NCBI RefSeq assembly: GCF_019355555.1
Contig: NZ_CP072142.1
Coordinates: forward strand, 868,001-932,000
From: Rhizobium sp. L51/94
GTDB taxonomy: Bacteria > Pseudomonadota > Alphaproteobacteria > Rhizobiales > Rhizobiaceae
DNA: 64,000 nt
Reading direction: 5' to 3'
Shown: positions 1 through 9,683 of the stretch, piece by piece
Numbering within the stretch: position 1 is the first letter of the stretch
Layout of the letters: each line of letters starts with the position of its first letter
The notes under the pieces: generated by a model
The model's input: the letters and a program-made list of their open reading frames with translations, nothing else
What the model was told of the DNA's origin: nothing
Databases searched by the model: none
Made by a program: the position numbers and the translations under genes

Positions 1-353
1 TCGGAGCTGGGCGCTTCGTCTAGCAGCACGCTGTGCAGACCCGGATAGGCGCTGTGTGCCGCGACCACGGCCCGAACCAGTTGCGCCGCAAACTCTGCCG
101 GCGATACCGCGTCCGGGCGGACTCGTCGCATGACCGCCATGCTGTCATCCAGATGGCGGTGGCGGATTGCATCTACCAGGGAGAGCTTGTCGGGAAAATA
201 CTGATAGAGGGACCCGATGCTGACGCCAGCCAGCTCCGCTACCCTGTTTGTCGTGAACCCGGCCCAGCCTTCATCACTCAGAATGCGAGCGCCGGCCTGA
301 ACGATCGTTTCGACTGTTGCGCGGGAACGAGCCTGTCGTGGCTGCTTGCGCAT
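1..353 (-). CDS. TetR/AcrR family regulator, partial (C-terminus outside window)
   Basis: The reverse strand reads 117 codons of a TetR-family repressor and runs off the left edge. The helix-turn-helix lies at about residues 34-53, with the typical VAELAGVSIGSLYQYFPDK signature of helices 2-3; the ligand-binding domain has just begun when the window ends. I start it at the ATG at 353; an in-frame TTG about 12 codons upstream is possible. It is divergent from the DinB-family gene at 454, with a repeat-containing 100-bp gap between them, so it probably represses that gene, itself, or both. The ligand cannot be told from the sequence. Confidence 0.9.
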   Translation of the reverse strand, partial: MRKQPRQARSRATVETIVQAGARILSDEGWAGFTTNRVAELAGVSIGSLYQYFPDKLSLVDAIRHRHLDDSMAVMRRVRPDAVSPAEFAAQLVRAVVAAHSAYPGLHSVLLDEAPSS

Positions 354-378
354 TACGGATTGCCGCTTTGCAATGCGA

Positions 379-406
379 GTAGACAAAAACTACCCCCCGT
401 AGACAA
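379..406. promoter_or_regulatory. Candidate TetR operator: repeated GTAGACAA
   Basis: GTAGACAA occurs at 379-386 and again at 399-406, exactly 20 bp apart, which is about two helical turns. The first copy also forms an inverted repeat with CTAC at 390-393. The position between a TetR gene and a divergent gene suits an operator. The repeat is seen directly; its role is inferred. Confidence 0.4.
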
Positions 407-453
407 TGTGAAAGACTTGCTCACATTTCTAAACCTCGAAAGGATCCACGGCA

Positions 454-975
454 ATGAGCACCTTGCTCCAAACACTCTATGGCTATCACGCCTGGGCCAA
501 TGTCGATTTGTTCAACAAGCTGGAAAGCATTGACCCTGAGAAGAATGGGGCGGAGCTGCGAACCGCTCTCGGGCTGATCAGCCATTATTATGTGGTTTCA
601 CGGATATTCGCCGGCCATCTGCAAGGCGTTCCGCATGGCTTCACGTCGGACAATCTCGAAGAGATGGCGTTGGATGAATTGCGGGCCGCCGTCATGTCCT
701 CTGACCAATGGTATCTCAACTACCTTGACACGGTCTCTCCCATTACGCTCTCCGAGGCAGTGGCCTTCAGCTTCACCGATGGCGACAAGGGCTATATGAC
801 GCGCGAGGAAATGCTGGCCCATGTTGCCTTGCATGGAGGCTATCACCGGGGCGAGGTTGGCCGCGTTCTCTGGCAACTTGCCATAACCCCACCCTGGGAC
901 ACCTTCGCTGTCTATGTTCACCAGGCCGAACCAGCGCGACGGCGACAGAGCAACGGCGCGCTCGTTTCCGCCTAG
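454..975 (+). CDS. DinB family protein
   Basis: A 173-residue protein of the DinB/YfiT-like four-helix-bundle family. The three histidines expected for the metal site are present: H44 (LISH), H127 and H131 (LHGGYHRGEV), the last pair on the last helix as is usual. Members bind a divalent metal; some are thiol-dependent S-transferases, but most have no known substrate, so none is assigned. The N-terminal MSTLLQTLYGYHAWAN is characteristic of the family and fixes the ATG start. It is transcribed away from the TetR-type gene at 1-353, whose promoter region it shares, and stands alone with about 430 bp of non-coding DNA behind it. Confidence 0.88.
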   Translation: MSTLLQTLYGYHAWANVDLFNKLESIDPEKNGAELRTALGLISHYYVVSRIFAGHLQGVPHGFTSDNLEEMALDELRAAVMSSDQWYLNYLDTVSPITLSEAVAFSFTDGDKGYMTREEMLAHVALHGGYHRGEVGRVLWQLAITPPWDTFAVYVHQAEPARRRQSNGALVSA

Positions 976-1406
976 ATCAAAACGACTGTTCACCAGACGA
1001 AAACCATCGCAGAACTCGGTCGTGAACTTTGACTTTTGCGACAGAAAACCTCCTTTGATTTCATCGGCAACCGATCTGTCGCCAATATTAGAAATCTCCT
1101 GCAGCCAACGATCGGTTCCAGCCGCATAGGGTTTCGGATAGCAAATAGCTACTGGGATTAGGAGTTTGTTGCAAATCCGACGGCTAATACGTGGGCGTAG
1201 GTTCATCTCCATTCGAGGTGAGCAAGGTGCACTCCGACCACGATGTAACGGGCAGAGAAGCCTCTGTTTATCCCTCTCAAGTCCTTTCCGTTTCACGATG
1301 ACGCTAGGAACGACTTTGGACCAAGGATCTGGCGCTGAGTCTTGCTCGGTGCACGCCAGCGGGATCGTAGCGCGCAAAACTATGGACGTGTGTGCCGAGC
1401 CAGAAA
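976..1406. other. Intergenic, no gene supported
   Basis: About 430 bp separate the DinB gene from the end of the phytochrome gene. A long reverse-strand reading frame crosses it (598-1377), but it runs antisense through the DinB gene and shows no recognisable domain. No clear terminator or RNA was seen. Confidence 0.5.
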
Positions 1407-3982
1407 TCAGACAGGCCGTTTGACCATAAGGGTCGATAATGCATGCGAGATAGACTCCTTCGACACGGGCTTGTTGACGACCGGCACGCCGGAAAACCTA
1501 GTCGGTACGGGGGCCTCATCACTATACCCTGTGGCAAACATGAACGGGATTGATCTGCGGGTAAGCTCGTCTGCAATAGGCGCGGAGGTTTCTTCGCCAA
1601 GATTAAAGTCGAGGATGGCCAGATCGGGTGAGTTGGCAGCGATTATCGCGATGGCCAGGGATACCCGAAGTGCGCTCGTAACTTCGTTACATGAAAGTTC
1701 CCGCAGCATTTCCTCGACATCCATCGCTATCAGAAACTGATCCTCGACGAGAAGAATCTTCAACCCGGTCAGGAGCGCTGGGACTGATCCAGGGATCGCC
1801 TCTACCGAAGGTGCAGGGACCACCGCGCGGAGATGGACAGCCGGAACAGTGAACTGCGCTTGTAGTCCCAAGGGATGGAAGTCGAGGTCGGCAGTGCCTC
1901 CAAGGTCAGAGGATATCGTTCTGTCGATCAAGCTCGACCCGAACCCTTTGCGCGTCGGTTTGAAAACTGGCGGTCCCCCGTCTTCCTTCCAATGGATTTT
2001 GCAGTCCCCCCTATCGTCAAGAAGCCATTCAACCGCCAGGGTCCCTCCTGGTTGGGACAGGCACCCGTACTTGGCGGCGTTGGTCATCATTTCATGCAGG
2101 AGGAGCGCGAAGACCCCGAAGGCCCGTTCAGACAATCCAACGGCGGGCCCGTTGATTGTAAAGCGCTCAGGCAGTTGCTGAAAGCGATGCATGCTGGCTT
2201 CCGCGTCAATCAGGGCCCGAAGCTCGCCGCCGTCGCGTCCGCCATAGGACTGGTCGTGGGCGAAGGAAAGCGCGCGTAGCCTGCCCTTGAACGATGTCGC
2301 AAATTCCTCGATGCTTTTCGAATGGATGCCTGTCTGTGCTGCGATCGATTTGACGAGTGCGAGAACATTCTTGACCCGATGGTTCAGTTCGGCGTTCAGC
2401 AACTCGCGCTGGGCTTCCGTTCTCGCCCGCTGCTCCTCGCTGGCATCACGGTGGAAGAGAATGAGGTCCCGGAAATAGCTGCGCACGCCTGCTGCTACGG
2501 TGAGGTTAGCCTCGGTCCATGGCAATGATCGCCCCCTCACGTTTTCCTTCCAGGTCTGAAAGCTTGCGCGAGGCGTCAGGTCGCCGGGGAGCGCGCCGCC
2601 TGTCTCTGATTTCCTGGGATTACCGGCCCACTCGATCTCATGTGCTCGTTCGCTACGGAAATAGATGAGGTAGGTCATTGGCCGCAACAATAAGGGAATG
2701 AGCAAAGCACCGGCCACGGTGCGGCCGATGACATCGGTCTCGTCGAGGTGGGAGCCGAGACAATGCTTTTCCCAGATGTCATAGGGACTGGCAGTGCTCT
2801 GGGCGGCGGACAGGAGCGCCGAAGTGTCGTCGCTCCCAAGGACCGAGCCACGATACGTCCACGCCCCGTCAACCCATACACCGACGCCGTCACTTGGAAT
2901 GAGAGAAGCGAATTCCCTAATGCGCTGCTGCATCAGGATCTCGACGGCGTCGTTTGCGTCGATGCCGTTGATAATGGCGGCCATCCGGCGGCGGGCGTAT
3001 TCTGCGGCGCGCTTGATCGATCGTGCTTCGGAGGCGGCAACCTGAAGTGAGAAAAACTGGGCGAACAACTCGGTCGCGACACGCAACGGGACGGAGAGAA
3101 CCTTCGGAGTGCTGTGATGGCACGCGATCAAGCCCCACAGCGCTCCGTTGACAACGACCGAAACCGACATGGATGACGCCACGCCGATGTTCCTCAGGTA
3201 TTGGCAGTGGATGGGAGAGACACTGCGAAGATGCGCAAAAGACAGGTCAACAGGAAGTTGCCCTCGTCCAGAGCTGGCATCAGCGGAACGGGTGTGTAGT
3301 CTGGATCGCCAATGATCCTGACCCAGTTTTCGAGATATAGCTGTCTCGCCTGGGCGGGTATGTCAGAAACGGGGAAGTGGTGACCGAGGAGGCTCTCGAT
3401 AGACACTGATTTGGCTTCGGCGACAACCTTGCCATCGCCGTCTGCGAGGAACTGATAGATCATTACACGGTCGTAGCCCAGCGTTGCCCGTAGAAGCCTC
3501 GCGACGGATGAAACGAGATCGCCGAGCTCGTTCACTTTGTCGAGCCTCCGTACAAGCGCCTGCGTCAGACTAAGAGCGACTTCAGTGTCGGCGCCAGACG
3601 CGGGCTTCTCGAACTCCAGGATGAGGCGCTCGCCAAATCGGTGTATCGTGATGAACGCAAACGTGTCGCCGGTCCCGACAGGGATGTTGACCATCACGCC
3701 ATCTGCCTGGGTGCCGCCAGCTCGAGCGGCGACGTTGACGATATGGTGGGCCAGCTCTGGACCAAGAACAAAAGGGAGGGCGCGACCGACCGCTTCGCCA
3801 GGCGGCAATTCGATGAAATCCGCCGTATTGGCGGAAGCGTACATGACAACGTGGCTTGCCGGATCGACAACGAGCAGTGCGCCGTGCGGCTGTATCGATC
3901 CCGGTATATGGATCGGCTCGCGGTCGCAGTTGGTCAAATCCACGTTCTGGGCAACGCTGTTCATGTTTGAATACGCGCTCAC
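1407..3982 (-). pseudogene. Bacteriophytochrome HWE histidine kinase with receiver, frameshifted in GAF
   Basis: Two reading frames together make one bacteriophytochrome of about 859 residues. The upstream part (3982 down to 3194) has the biliverdin-binding Cys19 in LTNCDREPIH, a PAS domain and the GAF domain with PVSDIPAQAR. The downstream part (frame ending at 1407) carries the rest of GAF, the PHY domain, an HWE-type kinase (His in ELNHRVKN, N box, glycine box) and a C-terminal receiver with the phosphoacceptor in LAILDFNLG. Near 3257 one base is missing: shifting frame there restores LPVDLSFAHLRSVSPIHCQYLRN, the normal GAF sequence, whereas the present frame ends 20 codons later. The architecture resembles Agrobacterium Agp2. 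It would sense red/far-red light. Everything else is intact, so the break is recent or a sequencing error. Confidence 0.88.
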
Positions 3983-4142
3983 TGGCTAAAGAATTTGACA
4001 GCTGGTTTCCTGCGCGATTTCTGTCCAAACCGGTACAAGCCGCAGTGTCCGTTTTCCTGGAGAGAGCGAGAAACACCAATAGCCGAGATCATATGCAAAA
4101 AGTTGAATATTTGAAAATTAGCAACGTAAGATTGACGCGGCG

Positions 4143-4859
4143 TTAGCTCGTCACCATCAGACGCTCGTACTCACGCTCGGGCACCCCGTAGCAGCCACCT
4201 GCGATCTCAAGCATTCTTTCCCGATCGAGAATACGCAGATGCCCTCGTGTGGCTTTTATTAAGCGCTCACCCTCCAGGATTTGAATTGCCTCTGTTACGC
4301 CGGTGCGCCGTACCCCAAGCATCATCGCGAGAAATTCGTGTGTCAGCTCGAGATTATCGCCATCGGTGCGGCCGTGGCACATCAGAAGCCACCGAGCGAG
4401 ACGCTCTCTGACGGAGTAGCGGCCGTTTGCCAAAGCCGACTGGGCGATTTGAATTTCGCAGTACTGAACATAGCGCAGGAGGAACCAGTGAAGGCTCGGC
4501 ACATCCTCCAATGATCGAAGAAATTGACTTGCGTCCATTTGAAGCGCTGTTCCGCCCGCCAGCATGAGCGCGCCATTTGGCGTCTGAAATGAACCCAGAA
4601 TGACGTGCGCCGCCGTCATGCCCTCCCAGCCAATATGCCCGACCTCGATGCCCTCATGTTCAAGATCTGCGGTCGTTACAATGGAAGCGATACCACTTTC
4701 CAAAAAGTGGACATGTGTGGTCTCCGTGTTTGGCCGCACGATGCTATCTCGCAGAGAGAGACCGACCGTCTTCAGATGTGGCCGAATGCGGTCGAAGCCT
4801 TTAGCGGGCATCATCTTCAGAAGACGGTTTGTCACCGCATATTGGGCGAAATCGGACAT
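4143..4859 (-). CDS. Crp/Fnr family transcriptional regulator
   Basis: A 238-residue protein with an N-terminal cyclic-nucleotide-binding-like beta roll (about residues 10-130) and a C-terminal winged helix in which the recognition region reads VRRTGVTEAIQILEGERLI. The sequence lacks the N-terminal cysteine cluster of oxygen-sensing Fnr proteins and the cAMP-binding signature of Crp is not evident, so it belongs to the large rhizobial Crp-like group of unknown ligand. It lies 160 bp upstream of the phytochrome gene on the same strand, possibly in one regulatory neighbourhood, but no operon can be claimed over that gap. Confidence 0.88.
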   Translation of the reverse strand: MSDFAQYAVTNRLLKMMPAKGFDRIRPHLKTVGLSLRDSIVRPNTETTHVHFLESGIASIVTTADLEHEGIEVGHIGWEGMTAAHVILGSFQTPNGALMLAGGTALQMDASQFLRSLEDVPSLHWFLLRYVQYCEIQIAQSALANGRYSVRERLARWLLMCHGRTDGDNLELTHEFLAMMLGVRRTGVTEAIQILEGERLIKATRGHLRILDRERMLEIAGGCYGVPEREYERLMVTS

Positions 4860-5502
4860 GGAGGACCTTCCGCAGGGAAGAGCCTGCCCTCAGCCTCTAA
4901 TTGCGTCAGAGCGACAGCGCTAATCGCAATAGGGGTGCCACCATATGCATCTTCTCAACGCCAATAGCGATCTGATTTCGCAAATCGCTGGTTTTCATCT
5001 ACTCAATCAATTTTCAGGAATACGCCATTATCAGAGGTGCCTAAATTCCATTTGAGAGCAATCCCAAAACCTCCGCAGCCATTGAGACCGTAAGCTTTGA
5101 TTCCAAGAAACCCAAGGCTATGCGATGCACGGCTTCGGTGGGGGCGGCGCAGAAGTCGGAAAGCTCGGGCATCCAAAAGCCATCCGCGCCACGCGACATG
5201 GCAGTGAAGACAACGAAATTTCCGGCTGCCCCACTATTCAAACGGGTTTTTTACTCGACTCGCTCCATCTCGAATACAGAAAAGACCTCATGGATTTGAT
5301 CCGAGCGATTATCAAAGCGGCAAAAGTTCTGTAAATTGACCTTACGCGCCGATTCCATCATTCCGTTAGCAAAACGTCTCATAGCGTGAGTGGACGAAGG
5401 TTCAGATCGCAACCACCGCAATGTCCTTATTCTGAGGCGGCGCACTCGGGCGCAAAGTTGAGAAAAAACTCGGGATCGTTCCGACAAAAACAAGGTGGAT
5501 TC
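4860..5502. other. Intergenic between divergent genes, no gene supported
   Basis: About 640 bp between the Crp/Fnr gene and the secreted hydrolase. It must hold both promoters. A 66-codon reverse frame (5041-5241, TTG start, no ribosome binding site) and a 69-codon forward frame overlap each other and match nothing I recognise. No convincing operator was picked out. Confidence 0.45.
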
Positions 5503-6258
5503 ATGCGTCTGTTGAATATCATCATCGCGGCCTTAGCAGTTTTCTTTCTTCCAGGGGTGGCCAACGCTCAATCGGCTCGGCAAAAGTTCACCGTACCAAC
5601 CGTCGGCGGCGGGGTTCTGGTCGAGAGCTTCGGAGACTGCGCGAACGCAACCTGCCCGGCTGTTTTGATCTTGAGCGGCAGCAAGGGCTTTGGCGCACCT
5701 GCTTACGACGACTTCGGGCAGACGTTCCGTGCGGCGGGCTTGAACGCTTACCTCGTTCATGTCCTGTCGCCGGACGACATCGCCGCCATTGCAATGGCAG
5801 GCAGCGCGCAGGCGCGCATAGCCTACTATGCGCAGCGGTTGCCTTCCTGGACTTCCGCCGTTCAAGGCGTGGCCACCCGTCTCAAGGGGCAACCTCGCCA
5901 TGGCGGGAAGGTGGGTGTTCTCGGGATCTCCCTAGGCGCGCAGATCGCTTCGGCAGTTTCGGTTGGGCGAGGCGACATCGAAGCTCTGGTGCTGGTCGAT
6001 GGCGGTTTCCCGAACGACTATTCGCAGCCTGTTCGCTCGTTGCCACCCCTGCATTTGATTTGGGGCAGCGCCGATCAGACTTTTCCCTTATCGATCGGCC
6101 GGGAGCTGCAACGGAAAGCGCAGCGGCTTGGCGGACCTGTTGCCCTTGATGTTTACGAGGGCGGAGCGCACGACTTTTTCTTGAAATCGGGAACCCGAAA
6201 CGCTAGCGCGGCTTACCGGAGCGCAGCCAATTTTCTAGCATCGGATTTGTTGCGATAG
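5503..6258 (+). CDS. Secreted dienelactone-hydrolase-like alpha/beta hydrolase
   Basis: A 251-residue protein starting at the ATG preceded by AAGGTGG. Residues 1-22 form a signal peptide (hydrophobic core, then VANAQ), so it is exported. The alpha/beta-hydrolase triad is visible: nucleophile Ser143 in GISLGA, Asp191 in GSADQTFP and His223 in GGAHDFF. The dienelactone-hydrolase superfamily acts on esters and lactones; the true substrate is unknown. A longer in-frame start at 5386 exists, but it would bury the signal peptide behind 39 basic residues and has no good ribosome binding site. Confidence 0.8.
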   Translation: MRLLNIIIAALAVFFLPGVANAQSARQKFTVPTVGGGVLVESFGDCANATCPAVLILSGSKGFGAPAYDDFGQTFRAAGLNAYLVHVLSPDDIAAIAMAGSAQARIAYYAQRLPSWTSAVQGVATRLKGQPRHGGKVGVLGISLGAQIASAVSVGRGDIEALVLVDGGFPNDYSQPVRSLPPLHLIWGSADQTFPLSIGRELQRKAQRLGGPVALDVYEGGAHDFFLKSGTRNASAAYRSAANFLASDLLR

Positions 6259-6321
6259 TCCTGAAATCGGTTTCGTCGCAGGAGTGATAGTTGCTAAGGT
6301 TACCGCAGGTGTATTTGCGAA

Positions 6322-6738
6322 TTGGAGAGCCACACGAAGACCGATTGGAACCTGATCCGGGAAATGATGGGCGCGGCGATTGATGCTTGTGAACGGATCG
6401 AGTCGACCGGCTACATTGAGAACGACCGAGACGCGCCCATAGATGTTGGAGGGCAGCAAGTCAGTGTTCATGACTTCCTTGTCAGTGCTTGGACGCTACC
6501 GGAGAACCTCCGCTATCAGATCATCCACGAGCGCCACGAGGAAGCAATGGAACTCGCCTACGTTCCAGAAACGGCCCGCGTTCTGATTGCGACGGCACAG
6601 GCTAGCGCTGAACTCATCGGCGCTGGCGAAACGTCGCCTGCCGAAGATAATATCCAGAAAATGATTCAATGGTTCGGCACCCATGCAGCGCCCGGTATTG
6701 AGCAAGCTATTGCCGATCGTCGCGGCGCTGTCGCATGA
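6322..6738 (+). CDS. Conserved-looking hypothetical protein
   Basis: A 138-residue acidic, mostly helical soluble protein that I do not recognise. Its frame is closed upstream by a stop and the first possible start is the TTG at 6322; paired ATG codons at 6364 are an alternative. There is no signal peptide or membrane segment. It lies 63 bp behind the hydrolase gene and may be cotranscribed with it. Codon use is ordinary for the window, which supports it being a real gene, but no function is proposed. Confidence 0.6.
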   Translation: MESHTKTDWNLIREMMGAAIDACERIESTGYIENDRDAPIDVGGQQVSVHDFLVSAWTLPENLRYQIIHERHEEAMELAYVPETARVLIATAQASAELIGAGETSPAEDNIQKMIQWFGTHAAPGIEQAIADRRGAVA

Positions 6739-6828
6739 ATCATTCTAATTTTGCAGCGGCCGGATGCCGATCTCGAGATCATTATCAAGAAGGTGCTCGA
6801 GCTCGAGCTTGCCGACAATTCGTGAGAG

Positions 6829-7230
6829 ATGGAAATGACAACAGCCGCTTCGACTCCGATTTCGGGCGTAATGTTCCAAAGGCCCATTCCAATTCTGCGG
6901 ATGTTCGACGTTGCGAAGGCGCGCGAGTTCTACTGTGATTTCTTGGGTTTCATGGTGACTATGGAGCATCGTTTCGAGCCGGGGCTCCCGCTTTACATGG
7001 CTGTGGAGCGAGGAGGGCTCGAGTTCCATCTGTCCGAGCATCATGGCGATGCAAGTCCAGGCTCCACCACTTTCGTATGGACGGTTGGCATCGCCGCCTA
7101 CCATGCCGAATTGGCATCGAAGGAATACCGCTACGGGCGCCCCGGCATTGATCACCTGCCTTGGGGCGAACAACTCGAAGTCCACGATCCTTTTGGAAAT
7201 CGCATCCGCTTCTGCGAGAAGAGGGGATAG
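6829..7230 (+). CDS. VOC (glyoxalase/bleomycin resistance) superfamily protein
   Basis: A 133-residue protein with the two beta-alpha-beta-beta-beta modules of the vicinal-oxygen-chelate fold: PILRMFDVAKAREFYCDFLGF opens the first module and VHDPFGNRIRFCEK closes the second, where the glutamate/aromatic pattern is typical of small-molecule resistance and dioxygenase-like members. The ligand is not predictable. The stop codon lies 2 bp before the GTG of the ABC exporter, so the two genes are almost certainly cotranscribed, which hints at a shared detoxification role. Confidence 0.85.
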   Translation: MEMTTAASTPISGVMFQRPIPILRMFDVAKAREFYCDFLGFMVTMEHRFEPGLPLYMAVERGGLEFHLSEHHGDASPGSTTFVWTVGIAAYHAELASKEYRYGRPGIDHLPWGEQLEVHDPFGNRIRFCEKRG

Positions 7231-7232
7231 CC

Positions 7233-9083
7233 GTGTCAATTTCAGACATAATCTATCGTCCGTTCGAAAATTTGATCCGCCCGTTAGATATACCCTATAG
7301 ACCTCTTCCACCCACAGGGCCTGTCGCGGTTCTCTTGCATTTCATATCAATGTTTCGCGGCGTCCTGATGCTACTAGCATTTTCCGCGATGGCGATGGAA
7401 GCGATCAACTTGTCGATCGTTTGGGGGTTGTCGGTCATCGTCGATGGCGTAACCAGGCAGGGTGCTTCCGCCTTCCTGGCCGATGAATGGCCGTTGCTGA
7501 CCTTTTTGGGGCTCCTGATCTTCCCCGCAATGCCGATCGCCTCGTTCTTACTCAACACGCTTCAATCGCATACACTTGGTATCGGCATGCCTGCGGCGAT
7601 CCAATGGCAGGGCCACAAGGCGGTCGAGGGGCAGGATCTGGCTTTCTTCCACGAGCTATTTGCCGGACAGGTCGCCTCACGTCTGCAGCAGGTATCTTCC
7701 GCAGTTCAGCAGCAGATCATTGCTGCCTTCCAGACTGTTCCGCGCTTCTTACTGCAGATGATCGGTTCCGTGGTCTTGCTCAGCGCTCTGTCTTGGCAAC
7801 TCGCCCTGCCTGTTGTCATCTGGATCGCGCTCAACGTGGCATACACCGTCAAAACAGTCCCCACTTTTGCAGAGCGCTCTCGCCGCACTGCAAAGCAGCG
7901 AAGCCTGGTTGCTGGCGCCCTGACCGATCTCTACACCAATATGCAGATGATCAAGCAGTTCGCGGCCGAAGACAGCGAGGCAGGCGCGATCCGTCGCACC
8001 ATTCAGAAGTCCGTCCAAACGCAACAGAGCGAACAGCGCATTTACCGCACCTCCGAACTCGCTGTGGTTATTCTCAACACGCTATTGTGGCTAAGCATCC
8101 TGTCGATCGGATTTTCCGGGCTGGTCAAGGGCTTCCTCTCGGTCGGCCAGTTTGTCGGCGCCGTCTATATTCTTCAGCGACTCTCCACGCAGATCTTCGT
8201 CTTCTTGCAAATGGGCCAGCAGATCTTCCAGGCAGTTGGCACAATCAAGGACGCGATGCCGGTCATGACGACGCCACCCACAATCGTTGATCAGCTCAAC
8301 GCTGCTGACCTGGTGGTCGATCGCGGCGAAATTCGGTTTCAAAACGTGTCCTTTACCTACAAGTCTGGAAAACCCGTGATCGATAATCTTTCGCTGACCA
8401 TCCAGGCTGGCGAAAAGATCGGCCTGGTTGGCCTTTCCGGCGCCGGCAAGACGACACTTGTAAGCCTTTTGCTGCGGTTTTATGACATCCAGAATGGCGC
8501 AATCCTGATCGACGGACAGGACATCAGCGAGGTCACCCAAGGAAGCCTTCGCCGCAACATCGGTGTGATCGCGCAGGATGTCGCGCTATTGCACCGTTCT
8601 GTTGGTGATAACATCAGATACGGCCGCCCAGAGGCGACGCAGCAACAGATTGAACAAGTGGCAAAGACATCGCGGGCTGACATGTTCATAGCCGATCTCA
8701 CAGATGGCGAAGGGCGCAAGGGCTACGAGGCATTCGTCGGCGACCGCGGCATCAAACTTTCCGGCGGTCAACGGCAACGCGTGGCCATCGCCAGAGTATT
8801 GCTAAAGGACGCGCCCATCCTTGTGCTGGATGAGGCAACATCCGCCCTCGACAGTGAATCGGAGGCGGCCATCCAGGAAAAGCTCGAACTGCTGATGGCG
8901 GGAAAGACGGTCATTGCCATCGCACATCGGCTATCGACAATTGCGATGATGGACAGGATCGTTGTTCTCGACCATGGCCGTATCGTGGAGGAGGGCAGGC
9001 CCGAGGAGCTGATAATGAGCGATGGCTTGTTTGCCCGTCTGTGGAAGCGCCAGACAGGTGGCTTCATTCCAGAGGATGAATAG
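7233..9083 (+). CDS. ABC exporter, fused membrane and ATPase domains
   Basis: A 616-residue half-transporter of the MsbA/lipid-and-drug exporter type. The first 330 residues hold about six membrane segments; the nucleotide-binding domain follows with Walker A (GLSGAGKTT), Q loop, signature [13 protein letters not shown], Walker B LVLDEATSALD and the switch His in AHRLST. I start it at the GTG at 7233, just behind AGAGGGGA; the longer frame to 7161 overlaps the VOC gene. Two copies would dimerise to export a lipid, drug or peptide. Cotranscription with the VOC gene suggests resistance or stress, but the substrate is unknown. Confidence 0.92.
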   Translation: MSISDIIYRPFENLIRPLDIPYRPLPPTGPVAVLLHFISMFRGVLMLLAFSAMAMEAINLSIVWGLSVIVDGVTRQGASAFLADEWPLLTFLGLLIFPAMPIASFLLNTLQSHTLGIGMPAAIQWQGHKAVEGQDLAFFHELFAGQVASRLQQVSSAVQQQIIAAFQTVPRFLLQMIGSVVLLSALSWQLALPVVIWIALNVAYTVKTVPTFAERSRRTAKQRSLVAGALTDLYTNMQMIKQFAAEDSEAGAIRRTIQKSVQTQQSEQRIYRTSELAVVILNTLLWLSILSIGFSGLVKGFLSVGQFVGAVYILQRLSTQIFVFLQMGQQIFQAVGTIKDAMPVMTTPPTIVDQLNAADLVVDRGEIRFQNVSFTYKSGKPVIDNLSLTIQAGEKIGLVGLSGAGKTTLVSLLLRFYDIQNGAILIDGQDISEVTQGSLRRNIGVIAQDVALLHRSVGDNIRYGRPEATQQQIEQVAKTSRADMFIADLTDGEGRKGYEAFVGDRGIKLSGGQRQRVAIARVLLKDAPILVLDEATSALDSESEAAIQEKLELLMAGKTVIAIAHRLSTIAMMDRIVVLDHGRIVEEGRPEELIMSDGLFARLWKRQTGGFIPEDE

Positions 9084-9683
9084 CTAGCCCAGTCGATTGA
9101 AAATCTCGCTGCAAAAAGATTGCATTGGCAGCCATGCCTCCATATGGCGACAGAATTCCGCCACGATACGGCAAATCTCGAAGAGACATGAATAATGGAG
9201 GGCAACTACTCGCGCCTCATGCCGCAGCGTTTTGCGCGAGCGACATGTGCGATCCTCTTAACCTCACTCCTCCCTTACGGGTACCGACCCCAACAGGAGA
9301 CGCAGCCGTTCGTCAGGATCAGGTTGCCCGCTAGAATCTCAGGAACATCACAACCCCGCTCTCAACAATTTCATCTATCTCCTCAGGCATGGGTGCCGCG
9401 TCATCGCCCATGGCTCATATCCAGAGCACGGCCTCATCGATCAGGTCCGGGAATTGCTTTGCGGCAATGCCGGGATTTGAGACCTCCAAGATGCCTCGTC
9501 CTCCTAATTCGGCGACATAGCTCTTCACCGCGGCAACGATGAGGGAAGCTGAGCAGCGGAGATGCGCGGCCACGACCTTCCAATTCGAGAATATCATCGA
9601 CAACACCGATTTGAAATGATTGTGTTCTCTCATCGGCTGGCAGAAAACCAGCACAAATGAAACGATTATGCCGCGAGGTAGGA
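9084..9683. other. Intergenic, no gene supported
   Basis: About 600 bp between the exporter and the LacI-type gene. A 79-codon reverse frame (9415-9654) and overlapping frames are open, but none has a good start signal or recognisable sequence. The small inverted repeat GCTGG/CCAGC just before the LacI gene could be an autoregulatory site. It may contain old gene debris. Confidence 0.4.

Noticed and set aside
598-1377. Long reverse frame (259 codons) over the DinB gene and the following gap
   Set aside because: Antisense to a well-supported gene, no recognisable family, and no ribosome binding site at its start.
5041-5241. 66-codon reverse frame between the Crp/Fnr gene and the hydrolase
   Set aside because: TTG start without a ribosome binding site, overlaps a forward frame of similar size, and resembles nothing known.
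9415-9654. 79-codon reverse frame before the first LacI gene
   Set aside because: Composition could be coding, but there is no start signal and no family resemblance; noted only as possible debris.
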